Below are positions 12,290-23,915 of a DNA stretch of 64,000 bases, piece by piece. The first letter of the stretch is position 1. Every line of letters starts with the position of its first letter. Under the pieces are notes generated by a model. It made no database searches, was not told where the DNA came from, and was given only the letters and a program-made list of their open reading frames with translations. Position numbers and translations under genes: made by a program. The DNA comes from Pogona vitticeps (taxonomy: Eukaryota > Chordata > Lepidosauria > Squamata > Agamidae), in NCBI RefSeq assembly GCF_051106095.1, contig NC_135789.1:20393764-20457763 (forward strand), in the 5' to 3' direction.

Positions 12290-12530
12290 AGAATAGAATT
12301 TATTTATTACAGTCACGCAACCAGCCCACAAAACATATCCATGGCTAAAACATACAAAATACAATTCAAAAATATACAAACAATTCACAAAACACACCAT
12401 GTGGCCAAAATACACAAAATGCAGTTCAAAAGTGTATAGCCAATCCATGAAACACACACTACATGGTCAAAACACACAAAATGCAATTTAAGAAGTGCAC
12501 AATAAAATGCAATTTAAAAAGTGCACAAAA
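12290..12530. repeat. LINE-tail-like sequence with three ~60-bp tandem units
   Basis: It begins with TAGAATAGAATTTATTTATT, which resembles a LINE 3' tail in reverse. Three successive units follow, each with a CCATG/CATGG segment, then CAAAA-YACA-CAAAATRCARTT, then AAAGTGYA. The units differ by roughly 15-20 percent by eye. A short duplicate (AAAATGCAATTTAARAAGTG) closes the array. Confidence 0.6.
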
Positions 12531-12760
12531 GTTCTTGTTCTCATTCTCTTCTCTTTGCTGGGGAAGAGTCTAAAAGCACCTTACCCTCTTGCACAAGGTA
12601 AGCAAGAATTTGCCCCTCTGATTTTAACAAATATTAAACGGGGTGAAGCAATCTCCAGGAGTTTTCTCAGTCAAATTTGGCCAAAGCTTATGGGAAGCAG
12701 GCAATTCAGAAGTCTGAAAGGAGTAATCAATTCCAACAGCCCAGTGGGGACGGGGGGGGG

Positions 12761-12762
<2 letters not shown>

Positions 12763-12794
<32 letters not shown>
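12763..12794. repeat. poly-G / (GA)n microsatellite
   Basis: A run of G is followed by about 15 GA units. Confidence 0.9.
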
Positions 12795-12796
<2 letters not shown>

Positions 12797-12967
12797 TGTC
12801 TACTCTGAACTATTCCCTGGTTCCTCAAAGACCACTTTCCTTTCGATGGAACATGTGAGTGGTGGGTCAACAATGGGATGATTGCCTCCAAAGGAGCAAG
12901 ACCCTTGACCAACCCCCAACCACCACCACCAACAACAACAAAAAAACCCTCTTCCTGTCTTCATTAA

Positions 12968-13140
12968 TAGGACACACAGTGTGTTGTAGTGAACAGAGTG
13001 ACAGACTAGGACTCAGGAGGCCTGGGTTCAAATCCCCGCTCAGCTATGGAAACTCACTTGGGTTGTGGAATTGGTAACGCCACTTCTTAAATATCTCACT
13101 TACCTTGGAAGCCCTATTAAGGCCATTGTAAGACGGTTCT
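12968..13140 (+). mobile_element. tRNA-derived SINE (second head family)
   Basis: It contains GTAGTGAACAGAGTGACAG, GACTCAGGAGGCCTGGG and GTTCAAATCCCC, an A-box and B-box arrangement of a tRNA-derived SINE that differs from the other heads in the window. A Sauria tail fragment lies just downstream. Confidence 0.6.
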
Positions 13141-13189
13141 GACTTAATGCCACATAGCAAATATTCATTTGTATGGTTGTTTTCCTAAA

Positions 13190-13251
13190 TGAGCCCTAGA
13201 GTCAGACACGACTGGACTAAATGTCAAAGGTAACCTTTACCTTTACCTTGT
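13190..13251 (+). mobile_element. Sauria SINE 3' tail fragment
   Basis: AGTCAGACACGACTGGACTA followed by ACCTTTACCTTTACCTT matches the 3' end of the SINE at 3.83 kb. Confidence 0.8.
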
Positions 13252-13716
13252 CTGTTTTATATTGAGAATTTGAAGTCTGAATACTAAACTTATTCAGTGT
13301 AAATCCCAAATCTAGCGATCCCCTAAGCCGTTGCAAGGGGCAGATGAGCCAAAATCTAATTGCAAGATTTTTATTCACTACACAGATTTCTTTTTTAAAA
13401 TGTGGATTCTTAAGGAGTCCTGAATGAGGAGCTGTGATTTGTGCTAAGCAGACGTAACTTCAAATGAGTGAATAAGAAAATTTCCAAGCCTAGGCTCTTC
13501 ATAATCACATGTAGTCATGCCATCAAAATTCTCAATTAGACAGTTCATAAATTGAATCTCGTACATTTGGAATTCCCACATGCATAAGAAGCACCCATTT
13601 TGGTCCAACCTACTTCAGTATTGTGGGATTCTTGCCAAGACTGATTGCAAATTAATGCATGTTTTCTTTGCCTGCACCGTCTACGTGGTTCGCATAGTCA
13701 AGCGACCGAAACCCAT

Positions 13717-13985
13717 CACAGAATGCAAGAATTACAGAACTGCAAAGTTGGAAGCGTCATCTAGTCCAATCTCCTGCCAATGCAGGAAGGTAAAAATATC
13801 CACAGGTCAAAGGGTCTGTAGTCTATGTCCATCTGTAGAATCACAGAACTCTGTGTGATCTCTGTGCCCCTCACTAGTTATCATAGAAACAGAAAACTTA
13901 AACACTTCAAGAGAAAACTGGAAAAGCATCTGCTCTGATCTGCTCTGATTCGGATGCCTGCCTTGAGCTCAATGGCCTTTGAGGG
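13717..13985. mobile_element. two short CR1 3' fragments in opposite orientation
   Basis: The stretch 13,717-13,790 reads as a reversed CR1 3' end (AGAACTGCAAAGTTGGAAG ... ATCTAGTCCAATCTCCTGC). The stretch 13,905-13,985 reads as a forward CR1 3' region (GAAAACTGGAAAAGCATCTG ... GAGCTCAATGGCCTTTGA). Both are decayed. Confidence 0.55.
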
Positions 13986-14747
13986 CCACTTTTCAACTCA
14001 AGTCATTCTCTGTTTCTGCCATTCTTAAAAATGCACACACACATAACGATTGGACTTACACCTTTAATCCCCAAGTAAGGATGCGAAACCATACAATCAC
14101 AAATCCCGGGAAAACGGGCCTGTTCTATTCTATGATTGTTCCTGGGTGGACCACGTCTGCCAGGACCTGGACAAGGGGAGCCTCCCTGTTCATTCCGGTG
14201 GACTTCATCAAGAGCTTTCAATATCCCTCCCCTGTCAACAGTAAGGATTGTATCTTCCCGGATCATCTCTCTGGGACAGGGAAAGGTGCCATTGGTCCTT
14301 CCTGGAAGGGGCAAGCTCAGAAGATGGTGGTGGAGGGGGACTCCGGTTGGGTGATTGATGCTCCAGCCATGGGCCCATGGACCATGCTCTTCTGTGCCCC
14401 CTCCTCCCCCAGTTGGCTGATCTTTCAACATACATTATGCACCTCCAACTCAACATCTCCTTTCCGTACAATTCTGGGGAAACTGACTTGGTCCTAAACC
14501 CATCGAAGTCGGATGTCAGCAATGGCCCAGATGAGGGCCAACAAACGGAAGCTTCATCCAGACAATGAAGAGATGCTTCTGGTCGGTCAAAATGCCGGTT
14601 AGGAAATAAGGAATCTGCTTGAGCTTGAAGGGATAGACGTCCTTTGAAGACTCAGGTTTGTGTCTTCAGTTTGCTCTTGGCTTCACCGCCGAGCACGTTT
14701 GCCCACGTTTTGGCAACGGCCAGGAGTGCCTTTGCACAGTTAGCCAC

Positions 14748-14885
14748 AGTTACGTAGCTCAGGGGGTTGAGGCATCAGGCTGCAGAGCCAGAGTTTGGGA
14801 GTTCGATTCCCCACCCAGCCTCCTGGACTTCCAAGGCCCTGAAGGGCTCCAGGCTGCCTGAGGGACCCGAAGGGTGAATATCTCA
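14748..14885 (+). mobile_element. tRNA-derived SINE fragment
   Basis: TAGCTCAGGGGGTTGAGG (A-box-like), CTGCAGAGCCAGAG and GGGAGTTCGATTCCCC (B box) are followed by CACCCAGCCTCCTGG. The head is shared with the fragments at 10.47 kb and, inverted, at 4.32 kb. Confidence 0.6.
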
Positions 14886-15330
14886 CCATATGAACCTCCC
14901 TAGCTCTTAAGGTCTTTCAGAAAGCCCTTTCCTTTGGCTCCACCACCACCGAAGACACAGGTGGCCGAGAGGGCCTTTTCAGCCACTCCTCCCAGACCCT
15001 GGAACTACCTTCCACTGGAGATCTGGCTTGTGGCCCATCTGCTGGTACGAGCAAGACTTCTATGTTGAGGCAGACTTTTCATAACCAAACGACGGCTAGG
15101 AAGCATTTTAAAGGGATAGCAGTTTTTTAAAATGCATTTCTGAAGTGTATTAAAGAGATTTTATTTCATACTGTCACAGATTAGTGATTAATAAGTATAA
15201 TTGTGGGGAGGGGTTGCAATTGTTTATTGTGGGTTTGTTTGGTTTTTGTTTAACTGTTCTATTACTTGTGTTTTAAAATTCTTTCTAAGCTGCCTTGGGT
15301 CCCACTGGGGAGAAAGGTGCGGTATTACTT
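14886..15330 (+). mobile_element. L2-like LINE 3' end
   Basis: The phrase AGAGGGCCTTTTCAGCCACT ... CTGGAACTACCTTCC encodes the conserved (R)AFSA-x-P-x-LWN segment at the end of L2 ORF2. The 3' end, TAAGCTGCCTTGGGTCCCAC followed by AGAAAGGTGCGGTATTA, is the L2-type hairpin tail also seen at 17.78 and 45.93 kb. Confidence 0.65.
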
Positions 15331-15911
15331 TAATTAACTAATTAGTCCATTAAAATGCTCATCCCTCTACCTGTTGATCCACTGCTTTAAAGAAATCACT
15401 TGTGCAGACAACCATTCAGAAAAGAATTCATGATAAAAAAAGGGAGGAAAAGGATTAGAGACGGGCACGTGATGCCCTTTGGGTGGTTTGTCCCGGTTCG
15501 TTTCCTGAGGCCAGAGGGGTTTGGCGGTCTGGCGCCTCATCCCTTCAGCAGGTGCCCCTCAGAGGCAGCGTCCCGGCTTGTCCTTTCTGACTCTCGACCC
15601 ATTCATGGGGATGCTTGACTTGCGTCTCTAGACTGAGTTTTATGAGAAACCTCTAAGCAGCAGCAGACATTTGACCAAAGCCCTCCATGACCTAAGTGGC
15701 CGATCCCATGCTGGAGGACGACAGCAATGCAGGACCGAAACAGCCACCTCTTGGAGAGGTTCTGGGAATCCTGTGCACCAAGCCGGATAATGGACTTCTA
15801 CTCTTTAGGCAGATGGCCTACGGTTCCCTCTCTTGCTCTGTGATCTTTGTAATCACTATTGGTTATATCCTGTATATAACAAGGTAAGGCATTTGTTGTT
15901 CTTACCATTAC

Positions 15912-15975
15912 AAGAGCTAAGCAAGGTCAGGCCTGATTAATGCTTCAGTGGGAGACCACTAGACAATACTGCTTG
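15912..15975 (+). mobile_element. 5S rRNA-derived fragment (SINE3-type or 5S pseudogene)
   Basis: The segment AGCTAAGCAAGGTCAGGCCT, then GATTAATGCTTCAGTGGGAG and ACCACTAGACAATACTGCTT follows the 3' half of vertebrate 5S rRNA (AGCTAAGCAGGGTCGGGCCTGGTTAGTACTTGGATGGGAGACC) with several substitutions. The 5' half is absent. It joins CR1 sequence directly on its right. Confidence 0.75.
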
Positions 15976-16795
15976 AGCATTGAGTTGAACACAACAGAAT
16001 GAAGTTTAACAGAGATGAGTTCAAAGTTCTATACCTGGGGCAAAAAAATAAAAATAATTTTAAAAAAATCACAGTTCCAAGATGTGGGATAATTGACTCA
16101 GGAATAGTTCAAATTAGAAGGATCTTGGAATGGCTGAACACTACATGCTGAATATGAACCAACAGTGCGATAGGGCTACAAAAAAGGCAAATGTTATTTT
16201 AAACTGCATTAATGGAAGGATAGTCTCCAAATCCTGGGAGGCACTAGTTCCCCTCCATTCAGCACTGGTTAGGTCCCACCTTGAGTTTGGACACCACACG
16301 TCAAGAAGGATGCTGACAAACTGGAACCAGTTCAGAAAGAAGGCAACCAGGATGATGATCAGGAGACTGGAAACCAAGCCCTGTGAAGAAAGGCTGAAAG
16401 AACTGGGCAGGTTTAGCCTTGAGAAAAGAAGACTGAGGGCAGATCCGATAGCACTCTTAAAAGACTTTCAAATACTTGAAAGATACAAAGAAGGTGCAGG
16501 ATCTGTTCTCGATCATACCAGAGTGCAGGGCCCGCACTAATGGGCTCAATCTACAGTAACTCAGATTTCAGTTGAATATCAGGAAAAAACATTGTAACTG
16601 TTAGAGCAGTACGACAATGGGACCTGTGACTCAGGGGGAAGTGGTGAGCGCTCCAACGCTGGAGGCCTTAAAGGGAAAATCAGACCACCCTCTGTCAGAT
16701 CTGCTCTGATTGGGATTCCCGCCTTGAGCCAGTGGGTTGGACTTGATGACCTTAGAGGCCCCTTCCGACTCCAGGATTCTAGGATTCTACTGGGT
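15976..16795 (+). mobile_element. CR1 LINE, 3' part
   Basis: The plus-strand frame at 16,130-16,540 encodes LVPLHSALVRSHLEFG, MMIRRLETKPCEERLKELG and FSLEKRRLRADPIALLK, typical of the CR1 ORF2 C-terminus. The right edge reads CCGACTCCAGGATTCTAGGA, a mutated ATTCTATG terminus. It is 5'-truncated and moderately old. Confidence 0.9.
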
Positions 16796-17694
16796 GCCAT
16801 AGTGGGAGGGCCCCTGCTTTACGCAGAGAAGTTCCACACACAGTTCCCAGCATCTCCCGGTAGGTTTAGGGAACAGCCTCGACTGAAACCCTAGAAGCAT
16901 GGTGTGAGTCAGCATTGATGACACTGATTGGATGGCCCCGTGGTCTGACTCCATATCAGATTGCTTCCTATGTTTTCCTTCTTGACTTAACTAAGGTGCT
17001 CTATAAGGCAGAAGAGCTATTCAATATGTGACGCTCCAGCTTGATGGCACATAACAGCTCACATCCATTCAGGATGTTGTGACTGTCAGAAGATGTTACT
17101 GAATCTCCCCTGTGAGGATCATCAATGGAATCCATATAATGCCTTTGGATATTTTCCTGGTAGGCAGTCAAGTGGCCCTATGGCTACTGACTCTACAAAT
17201 GGCTTTGCGCCATTCTTGCGGTGTAGCTGCTGTCACATTAGATCAATAGGCCTGCCAATCAAAGGGCCACTTCAGGGAACGCATCAGAAAGATAAGATGC
17301 TAAAAAAAAAAAAGAGCAGTTTCCTCTGCACAACAGGGAGAGGCAAGATGGGAGCAAGACTTTTGCAGTCTTGCGTTATGTTTATGCAACATATGATTCG
17401 ATGGAGATAGTAGGCTGTTTCATTTGGAGAGACTGACAGGCTATTCGGGTTTGGAGCTTGTGTTGCAGGACGCCTTCTTCAATCGAGAAGTACCTGGAAA
17501 TGTTAATGATAAGACAGACGAATGCTTCGTGCCTGTTTGTGTGCTTACAGTACGTACTCAGTTCTTCCATTATGGAATCCCATGCCTAGAACAAGCAACC
17601 TTCAGGCAGCCTTCCTCCTTGGGTTTTCCCTTTCTGCCTTTCCCGTTTCACAGAGTGGCATCTGCTTCTTTCTCTTTATATTTGTAGAGTTTTA

Positions 17695-17850
17695 TTCTTA
17701 GCTTAAATGTTGCCGCTTAATGATATTAATCACCGTTGTAGACTCATCGTCTTCATCTTTCAATGTTGTCTTTCACTGTTGTAAGCTGCCTTGGGTCTTT
17801 TTCAAGGAGAAAGGTGAGGTGAAAACATTTTAAATAAATAAATAATCAAT
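17695..17850 (+). mobile_element. L2-like LINE 3' tail
   Basis: GTAAGCTGCCTTGGGTC ... AAGGAGAAAGGTGAGG then AAATAAATAAATAA is the same tail family as at 15.29 and 45.93 kb. Confidence 0.65.
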
Positions 17851-18357
17851 TAACAACCCAGCTGGCTTCGGTATTTTACAAACCAGTCTCTGCTGTTTCC
17901 CATGGATGAAATCATTATAGCTGTCCATACCAATACGATCAATCACTGTGTTGCAGGAGTCCATGGGGGGGGAATCCTCTCTGCTGAAATTGGCAATTTT
18001 CACTGGGACAGTCCCTTCCCTTGATCTTCTTTTTCTTTAAATTTGTTTTGTGTTTCTGAATTAACCACCACTTTATCTGATGCAGTGCTACCTTGGACAA
18101 GCATAATTCTGAAAAACAGACCAATTGTTTGAAAAGGGGGAAGAGAACAGGCACTCAGCTGAGGAGAACGGTTGTAACAGCGGATCCACGGGCACATCCT
18201 CAGCTGCCAGTTTGTGTTGGAAGAGGTGATCACCCATGCCAGAAGGCAGGGAAAAACACCGCGAGCCAAATCGGATCAAAACAAACTACCTCTCCTGGCA
18301 GAACAAAAAGAGATGATTTCCCAGTTGAAAACACCGGGCTTCTCTGCACTCTGCTCT

Positions 18358-18885
18358 GCATCGTAGAATCACACAATAATTGAATCGGAAGGGACTTAGA
18401 AGGCCATTAAGTCCAGCCTTTTCCTCAAGGCAGGCATCAAAAACAAAGATCTGGCAGATGGTGGTCCAGTTTTCTCTTGAAGGCCTCCAGCGTTGGAGCG
18501 CTCACCACCTCCCCTTGAGGTTATGGGTTCCATTGTCATACTGCTCTAACAGTTAAGAAAGTCCCTCCCAGACACTCCTCCTAAAATGTTTTTTTCCTGA
18601 TATTCAGCCGAAATCTGGCTTCCCATAGATTGAACCCATCATTATGTGTCCTGCAGTCTGGGATGATGCAGAACAGATCCTGACCCTCCTCTGTATAACT
18701 ATCTTCCCAGTATTTGGAAACTACTAGAATATTTCCCCTCCGTCTTCTTTTCTCAAGGCTAAACAAGCCCAGTCTTTCCTCCGAGGACTTGGTTTCCAGT
18801 CCTCTAATCATTCCTGTTGCCCATCTTTGAACTTGCTCCAGTTTGTTGGCATTCTTCTTAAAGTGTGATGTCCAAAACGTTTAAG
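18358..18885 (-). mobile_element. CR1 LINE 3' part, inverted
   Basis: The left edge (CATCGTAGAATCACACAATA) is a decayed CR1 tail on the minus strand. The minus-strand frame at 18,581-18,811 encodes MIRGLETKSSEERLG and FSLEKRRRRGNILVVSKYWE, the CR1 ORF2 C-terminus. Confidence 0.85.
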
Positions 18886-19035
18886 GCCATCGGGTCCAAT
18901 CCCCTGCTCAAGACAGGAATCCAAATCAAAGCGGATCAAAAAGACAATTGTCCAATTTTCTCTTGAAGGCCCCCAGTGTTGGAGTGCTCACCACCTCCCA
19001 ACGCCATGCGTTCCATTGTCGTACTGCTCTAACAC
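18886..19035 (-). mobile_element. second CR1 3' fragment, tandem to the previous
   Basis: TTGAAGGCCCCCAGTGTTGG ... TGTCGTACTGCTCTAACA repeats the segment at 18,476-18,550. It is either an independent truncated copy of the same subfamily or a local duplication. Confidence 0.65.
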
Positions 19036-20640
19036 ACTCACCCTTCCTGTTCCATGGCTTTTATCCCCCTCTAATTCCTCCCTTTGTACTTGATTCCCAG
19101 CCACCCCGCCTGTCCTGTTGCTATTCTGAATTTACAATTGTCAGCCGGATAAATCTAGCACATGCTATGTTAGCTTCTTTTACATATGTATATGGTTCTC
19201 AGCTTCTCCATTGTCATCTTCTTGTAAATGACCTTTACATTTCACCTAACAGAAAGGCAGAACAACACATACATTATTAAAATAACAGATAAAATACAGC
19301 ATAGGCGTCACTCAGGGTAGACAAGTGCTGCCGGATCAGACTAATGACTAGTGTTGTCATGAATTTGGTTTACCACCGAAGAGACGGCTACAGGCAGCCC
19401 CCAAGCAGAACATGAAGACAAGACCGCCTCGCCTTCCCTGGCAACGGTTACCGAGTAAGCCTCCGCACTGGTTCCAGGCTGAGCTCATGCCAAATCTGTT
19501 CACCTAGGACTTCTTCTGAGACAAACAGAAGCCACCCTTGAGGCAAACAACACGGCCAAAGCAATGCTTCGTATTTCATCCCAGTGAAAAATGAAAACAC
19601 CCACAGAGGGACACAAAGAGGACAGAAGAGGGCAGAGTGACTGACACAGCCCCCTTCTCATGCCAAGGCATGTTTTACAAAGGCCTGTTTGCCTTCTGAT
19701 GGGCCCAGTTTTGTAAAAATCGTGAGACTCTTCCTCTTTTATGTGGGTGGGTCCTGGGGGCTACGACTACACTGCAGCTGGACTCTCGGCCTCTTTAAGG
19801 CTTCTGTTCAGATTAAGCTAGCAAACAGAGACTACAGATTGTGGACACTGCCCCCTCAATTAGATGTGGTTTGATCCATGCCACAGCCCATTGCCTGTCC
19901 TTCTTTGGATCCCGCCTTTTGCTTCTCCCTGGCTCTCCTTTTAGGGTTCACTGAAAAGCCAGCGGGCTCTTTGAAGTGCTGCAAGGGGAAAGGGGTTTTT
20001 CCAAAAGTCGCCATAACATACAAATGCATACACAAACATAGTAGTGTGTTGTGATTCATCAGAGTTGTTTCTATTTCATATCATTCTTTTCCTTTTAGTT
20101 TGTCAGTGCATAGAGGATCTAGCACTAAACTAGTATATCAAATCTTCAAATAACCTCCAGTTCATGAACATGGGATATTGTGCCTCTGTATCCACGATTC
20201 AAAAATAAAAAATAAAAACCAGGAAATGGCCCAGTACTGCTGCACAGTATCATTCCTGCTTTGCCAGCAGGAAAAAAAGGACATCGATTTTGACATAGCT
20301 AAGGACACCGACGGCAGCTGTCCAGATGGGTCTACACAGGATCCCAATGTCTGCCTGCTACCATTCACAGACAGACACCCATCAGGGAAGAATCCCAGAA
20401 GCCAACTCCTTTTTTCATCCATGAACTACTTCTCATTCAAACACAAAGAAACTGTTGTGGCTGTTTTTTCAACAAGCATGGATCCCGGTTCTCCAGCCCA
20501 CTGAGATTACAGGCCTGTCCAGACTGGCCATTTTGGGTGCATTGGGTTGCAAAGGGCAGAGGAGCGACATGCCCTTTGGCTTTGTGTTCTTCCAATCCAA
20601 AGAGCAAATGACCTCTTGTAGCCCAAACAGCTGTCAAAGC
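19036..20640. other. non-coding stretch
   Basis: No exon or known repeat was recognised. Frames such as 20,178-20,504 are unassigned. Confidence 0.35.
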
Positions 20641-20851
20641 AGAAACAGCAAATAAGGAAGGGGAGAGAAAAGGGAAAGTGGAAAAGGAAGGAGAACTGAA
20701 AAGAAAGAGGCAAGATGGGCAGAGCAAAGAGGAGGCTGTTCGGAGGGGAAGGGGAAGGGAAATGGAACTTGGCAGGAACAAATAGGACGGGTAAGAAGTC
20801 GGGAGAAAGCAGAGTAGAGAAAGAGCAGGTCAAAGTGGACTAAGAGATAAG

Positions 20852-21518
20852 ATGGATGGATGGATGGATGGATGGGTGGGTGGGTGGGTGGGTGGATGGA
20901 TGGATGGACAGGAAGAAAGATGGGTGGGTGTGTGGATGGATGGATGGATGGATGGATGGATGGATGGATGGATGGATGGATGGATGGATGGATGGACAGG
21001 AAGAAGGATGGATGGATGGATGGATGGATGGATGGATGGATGGATGGATGGATGGATGGATGGATGGATGGATGGATGGATGGATGGATGGATGGATGGA
21101 TGGATGGATGGATGGATGGATGGACAGGAAGAAAGATGGATGGATGGATGGATGGATGGATGGATGGATGGATGGATGGATGGATGGATGGACAGGAAGA
21201 AGGATGGATGGATGGATGGACAGGAAGAAGGATGGATGGATGGATGGATGGATGGATGGATGGATGGATGGATGGATGGATGGATGGATGGATGGATGGA
21301 TGGATGGATGGATGGATGGATGGATGGATGGACAGGAAGAAAGATGGATGGATGGATGGATGGATGGATGGATGGATGGATGGATGGATGGATGGATGGA
21401 TGGATGGATGGATGGATGGATGGATGGACAGGAAGAAAGATGGATGGATGGATGGATGGATGGATGGATGGATGGATGGATGGATGGATGGATGGATGGA
21501 TGGATGGATGGACAGGAA
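20852..21518. repeat. (GGAT)n array with interspersed GGACAGGAAGAA units
   Basis: About 670 bp of GGAT/ATGG tetranucleotide. It is interrupted eight times by GGACAGGAAGAA or a close variant, starting near 20,906, 20,995, 21,122, 21,191, 21,218, 21,331, 21,426 and 21,511. Some GGGT units occur at the left end. Purine-rich sequence flanks it from about 20,640 and to about 21,600. The long MDGW and IHPS open frames across it are artefacts, because no frame of the tetranucleotide contains a stop. Confidence 0.97.
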
Positions 21519-21535
21519 GAGAAAATTTTAAAAAA

Positions 21536-22914
21536 ACAGGAATTGGGAAAGGAAGGAGAAAAGAGAAAATGAAGGAAGAGAAACCGGGAGGGGACAGGAA
21601 GGCAGAGTGCGGAAAGCGAAGCCCTGGGAGGCACAGGGGAAGGGCAAAAAGGGGTGGTCCTCTGCTGCTGCCACCACCACTGCCAAGATCGCTGGCACTC
21701 AGTCTCTCACTTTATCCACGTGGTCTGTCTCCAGCAGGCGGGGCCCTCTGAGGAAGGGGAGACCCTTGGTGCCGGTGGTGCTTGCTGGGGCCCCTGGAGC
21801 TGGCAGGGGAGCAGAACCAAGCACTTCCCCTGATCGTCTGTGTGCTCCCCCCCAAAAAATGCATGCCCCACCATTGGGCCAGAAGGGTGCTTTGCCACTC
21901 TTCAAGGAGAATAATGGCTTCATCTGAATAGAAACACAAGCAGACACAGGGTTTCTTCCCCCTGACCCAAATGCCCTTAATGATCCATATGCCCCGTCTA
22001 TATGCCGCTGTGGACAAGCCTTTACGCACTTATCTTCTGTGGAGAACAACCTGGCCAATATAGTAACAATGAAGGATTTTATGCTTCGTGCTGTCAACAT
22101 CCTCCATCTGAACCCACAGAGGCATAAGGAGGGAAGTCTCCCCTTTTCTGTCTCTGTCTATACAGACCAAAGAGAGATGATCAGCATGGATGAAAATGCT
22201 TAAACGCAAAGTATTACCTTTGGGCATTGGAAAGTAAAGAAAGAGAATCTATTTCTTTCTCTCCTCCCCGCCCTCATCATACTCAGAACAAAAGAATGTA
22301 AATCTGAAACCAGGGCCTCAAAACGCCAGACAAAATATTAAAATCTGGTGAGAGTTTGCTATGAAGCCAAGACAGTTGATGCATTCATTTCTGACAGCCA
22401 TCCGGGGGGGGGGGAGGGAGGAATTATTTGGAAAGCTATCACTAACTGATTTTCATATTTAATTTGTGTGTGATCAAGTGGTCGTTGTGCTCAGTTCTGG
22501 TTTGTTGCTCAGGAAGATGTTTCTTCTACAAATGCCATTAAATCTGCCTTTCAGTATCACTTGGAAAAATTCTACATAAGCCTTTGATTAAATCACACAC
22601 ACCACAAAAGATGAAATCTTACCCTTCCCCATGGCATGCTAAGATAGTCTCGCTCATTGGTAACACGTTAGTGCTTGTGCTTTGACATTACAGACATGAA
22701 GAAACCATTTCTCATCAATGCAGGTGAGACCGTTGGTCAAGAGTTTATCCATCCCTGTGAGATTTCCTGGCTCCAGTGCAAGAGCCAGACAAAGATCGCC
22801 CGTCCTGGTTTCCACACAATTCCTCCTGAGACAAAATGTCTCAGTACAAATATATAGGACAAAAACCAAGCAAACAACGAAGGGCTGGATGGTCAAAAAG
22901 AGAAACAGACCCTT
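21536..22914. other. non-coding stretch
   Basis: A purine-rich shoulder lies on the left. A 133-residue minus-strand frame at 21,699-22,100 overlaps several others and is unassigned. Nothing else was seen. Confidence 0.35.
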
Positions 22915-22985
22915 TCCTGCATTGAGCAGCGGGTTAGACTAGATGGCTTGATAGGCCTCCTTCCCACTCAATTATTCTATGACGG
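22915..22985 (+). mobile_element. CR1 3' end fragment
   Basis: GGTTAGACTAGATGGCTTGA ... CCTTCCCACTCAATTATTCT then ATGACGGTATGATAG is a decayed CR1 3' terminus. Confidence 0.6.
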
Positions 22986-23771
22986 TATGATAGTTCCAAT
23001 CTCCTAAAATCAACGGTAATTTGCAGAATTGCACCAAATTGTATAAAAATAAACCAGTAACACTTGTTGGTAAACATCTCACTGTCTCACAGGAGAAAAA
23101 GGCTTTCTTGTCTTCATTGAGACACAGATGTCTGGACACAGACCGATCGATCATTTTACATGTCACCAGAGTTTGGAAAAAAAAATTTTTTTTCAAAAGG
23201 AACATATTGGTCGAATTCCAGTAATAAACCACAGCCAAGGCAGGCTCCATGGAATCAATGGAGAGTTGGGTGAGTCAACTTATTGGACACTGCTACTGAT
23301 TTAATGGGCCTTCTCTAGATGTGACTTACGACTGGATTTCAGCCATGGTGTTGTTACTACTTTGAGGAAGCTATTTGACTATTAACGAGACTGCTGCCCT
23401 TTTCATAAAATAATTGGCTAGCTTGTGCTTTAGTGTTGATGCCTTTCGTTGTTCTACCAGCAGAAAGGGGATTACAGTGGAGTATTCTCTGCTCCCTTCC
23501 TGTGGCCACTTCTGATACTGCATGCAGAAAAGATGATTACTCCCATTATTTAGTAGGAGTAAGAAAATGTCTGTGTGACAGATGGAGGAGAAAGACACGG
23601 CCCCTGCCAGCCTCTCTCCTGAGCCATAAAAATTTACAGCCTCAAGCTCTGTTGGTTGATCAGGGAGAAGCTGTTGTCATTTGGGAAGTGATGATTGAGG
23701 AGGAAGATACTGGGGAAAGGACATAGGTTAGAGAAGGGGGGAAAGGAGCGGAGTGAAAGTCCACACCTAGA
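22986..23771. other. non-coding stretch
   Basis: No exon, RNA gene or repeat family was recognised. Confidence 0.35.
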
Positions 23772-23915
23772 GCCATGCTTCCCAACCTTGGGTCCCCAGA
23801 TGTTCTTGGACTAAAACTCCCAGAAGCCTTCACCCCAAGCTGTGCTGGGCAGGATTTCTGGGAGTTGTAGTCCAGAAACACCTGGGGACCCAACATCTGA
23901 AACCACAGCACTAGA
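23772..23915. mobile_element. short palindromic hAT-type MITE
   Basis: The left half reads CCCAACCTTGGGTCCCCAGA ... AAAACTCCCAGAAG and the right half mirrors it (TTTCTGGGAGTTGTAGTCCA ... CCTGGGGACCCAAC). The ACTCCCAG...CTGGGAGT core is widespread in squamate and bird genomes. No clean 8-bp duplication could be read at the edges. Confidence 0.65.

Noticed and set aside
14748-14825. Functional tRNA gene
   Set aside because: Only A- and B-box-like segments are present, no cloverleaf forms, and related heads recur at 4.3, 7.3 and 10.5 kb, so it is a SINE.
15912-15975. Functional 5S rRNA gene
   Set aside because: Only the 3' half is present with several substitutions and no terminator, joined to CR1.
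20852-21518. CRISPR-like regular repeats
   Set aside because: There are no unique spacers; this is a vertebrate tetranucleotide array.
20840-21751. Very long MDGW-repeat and IHPS-repeat open frames
   Set aside because: They are translations of the GGAT tetranucleotide, which has no stop in any frame; several frames on both strands are open at once.
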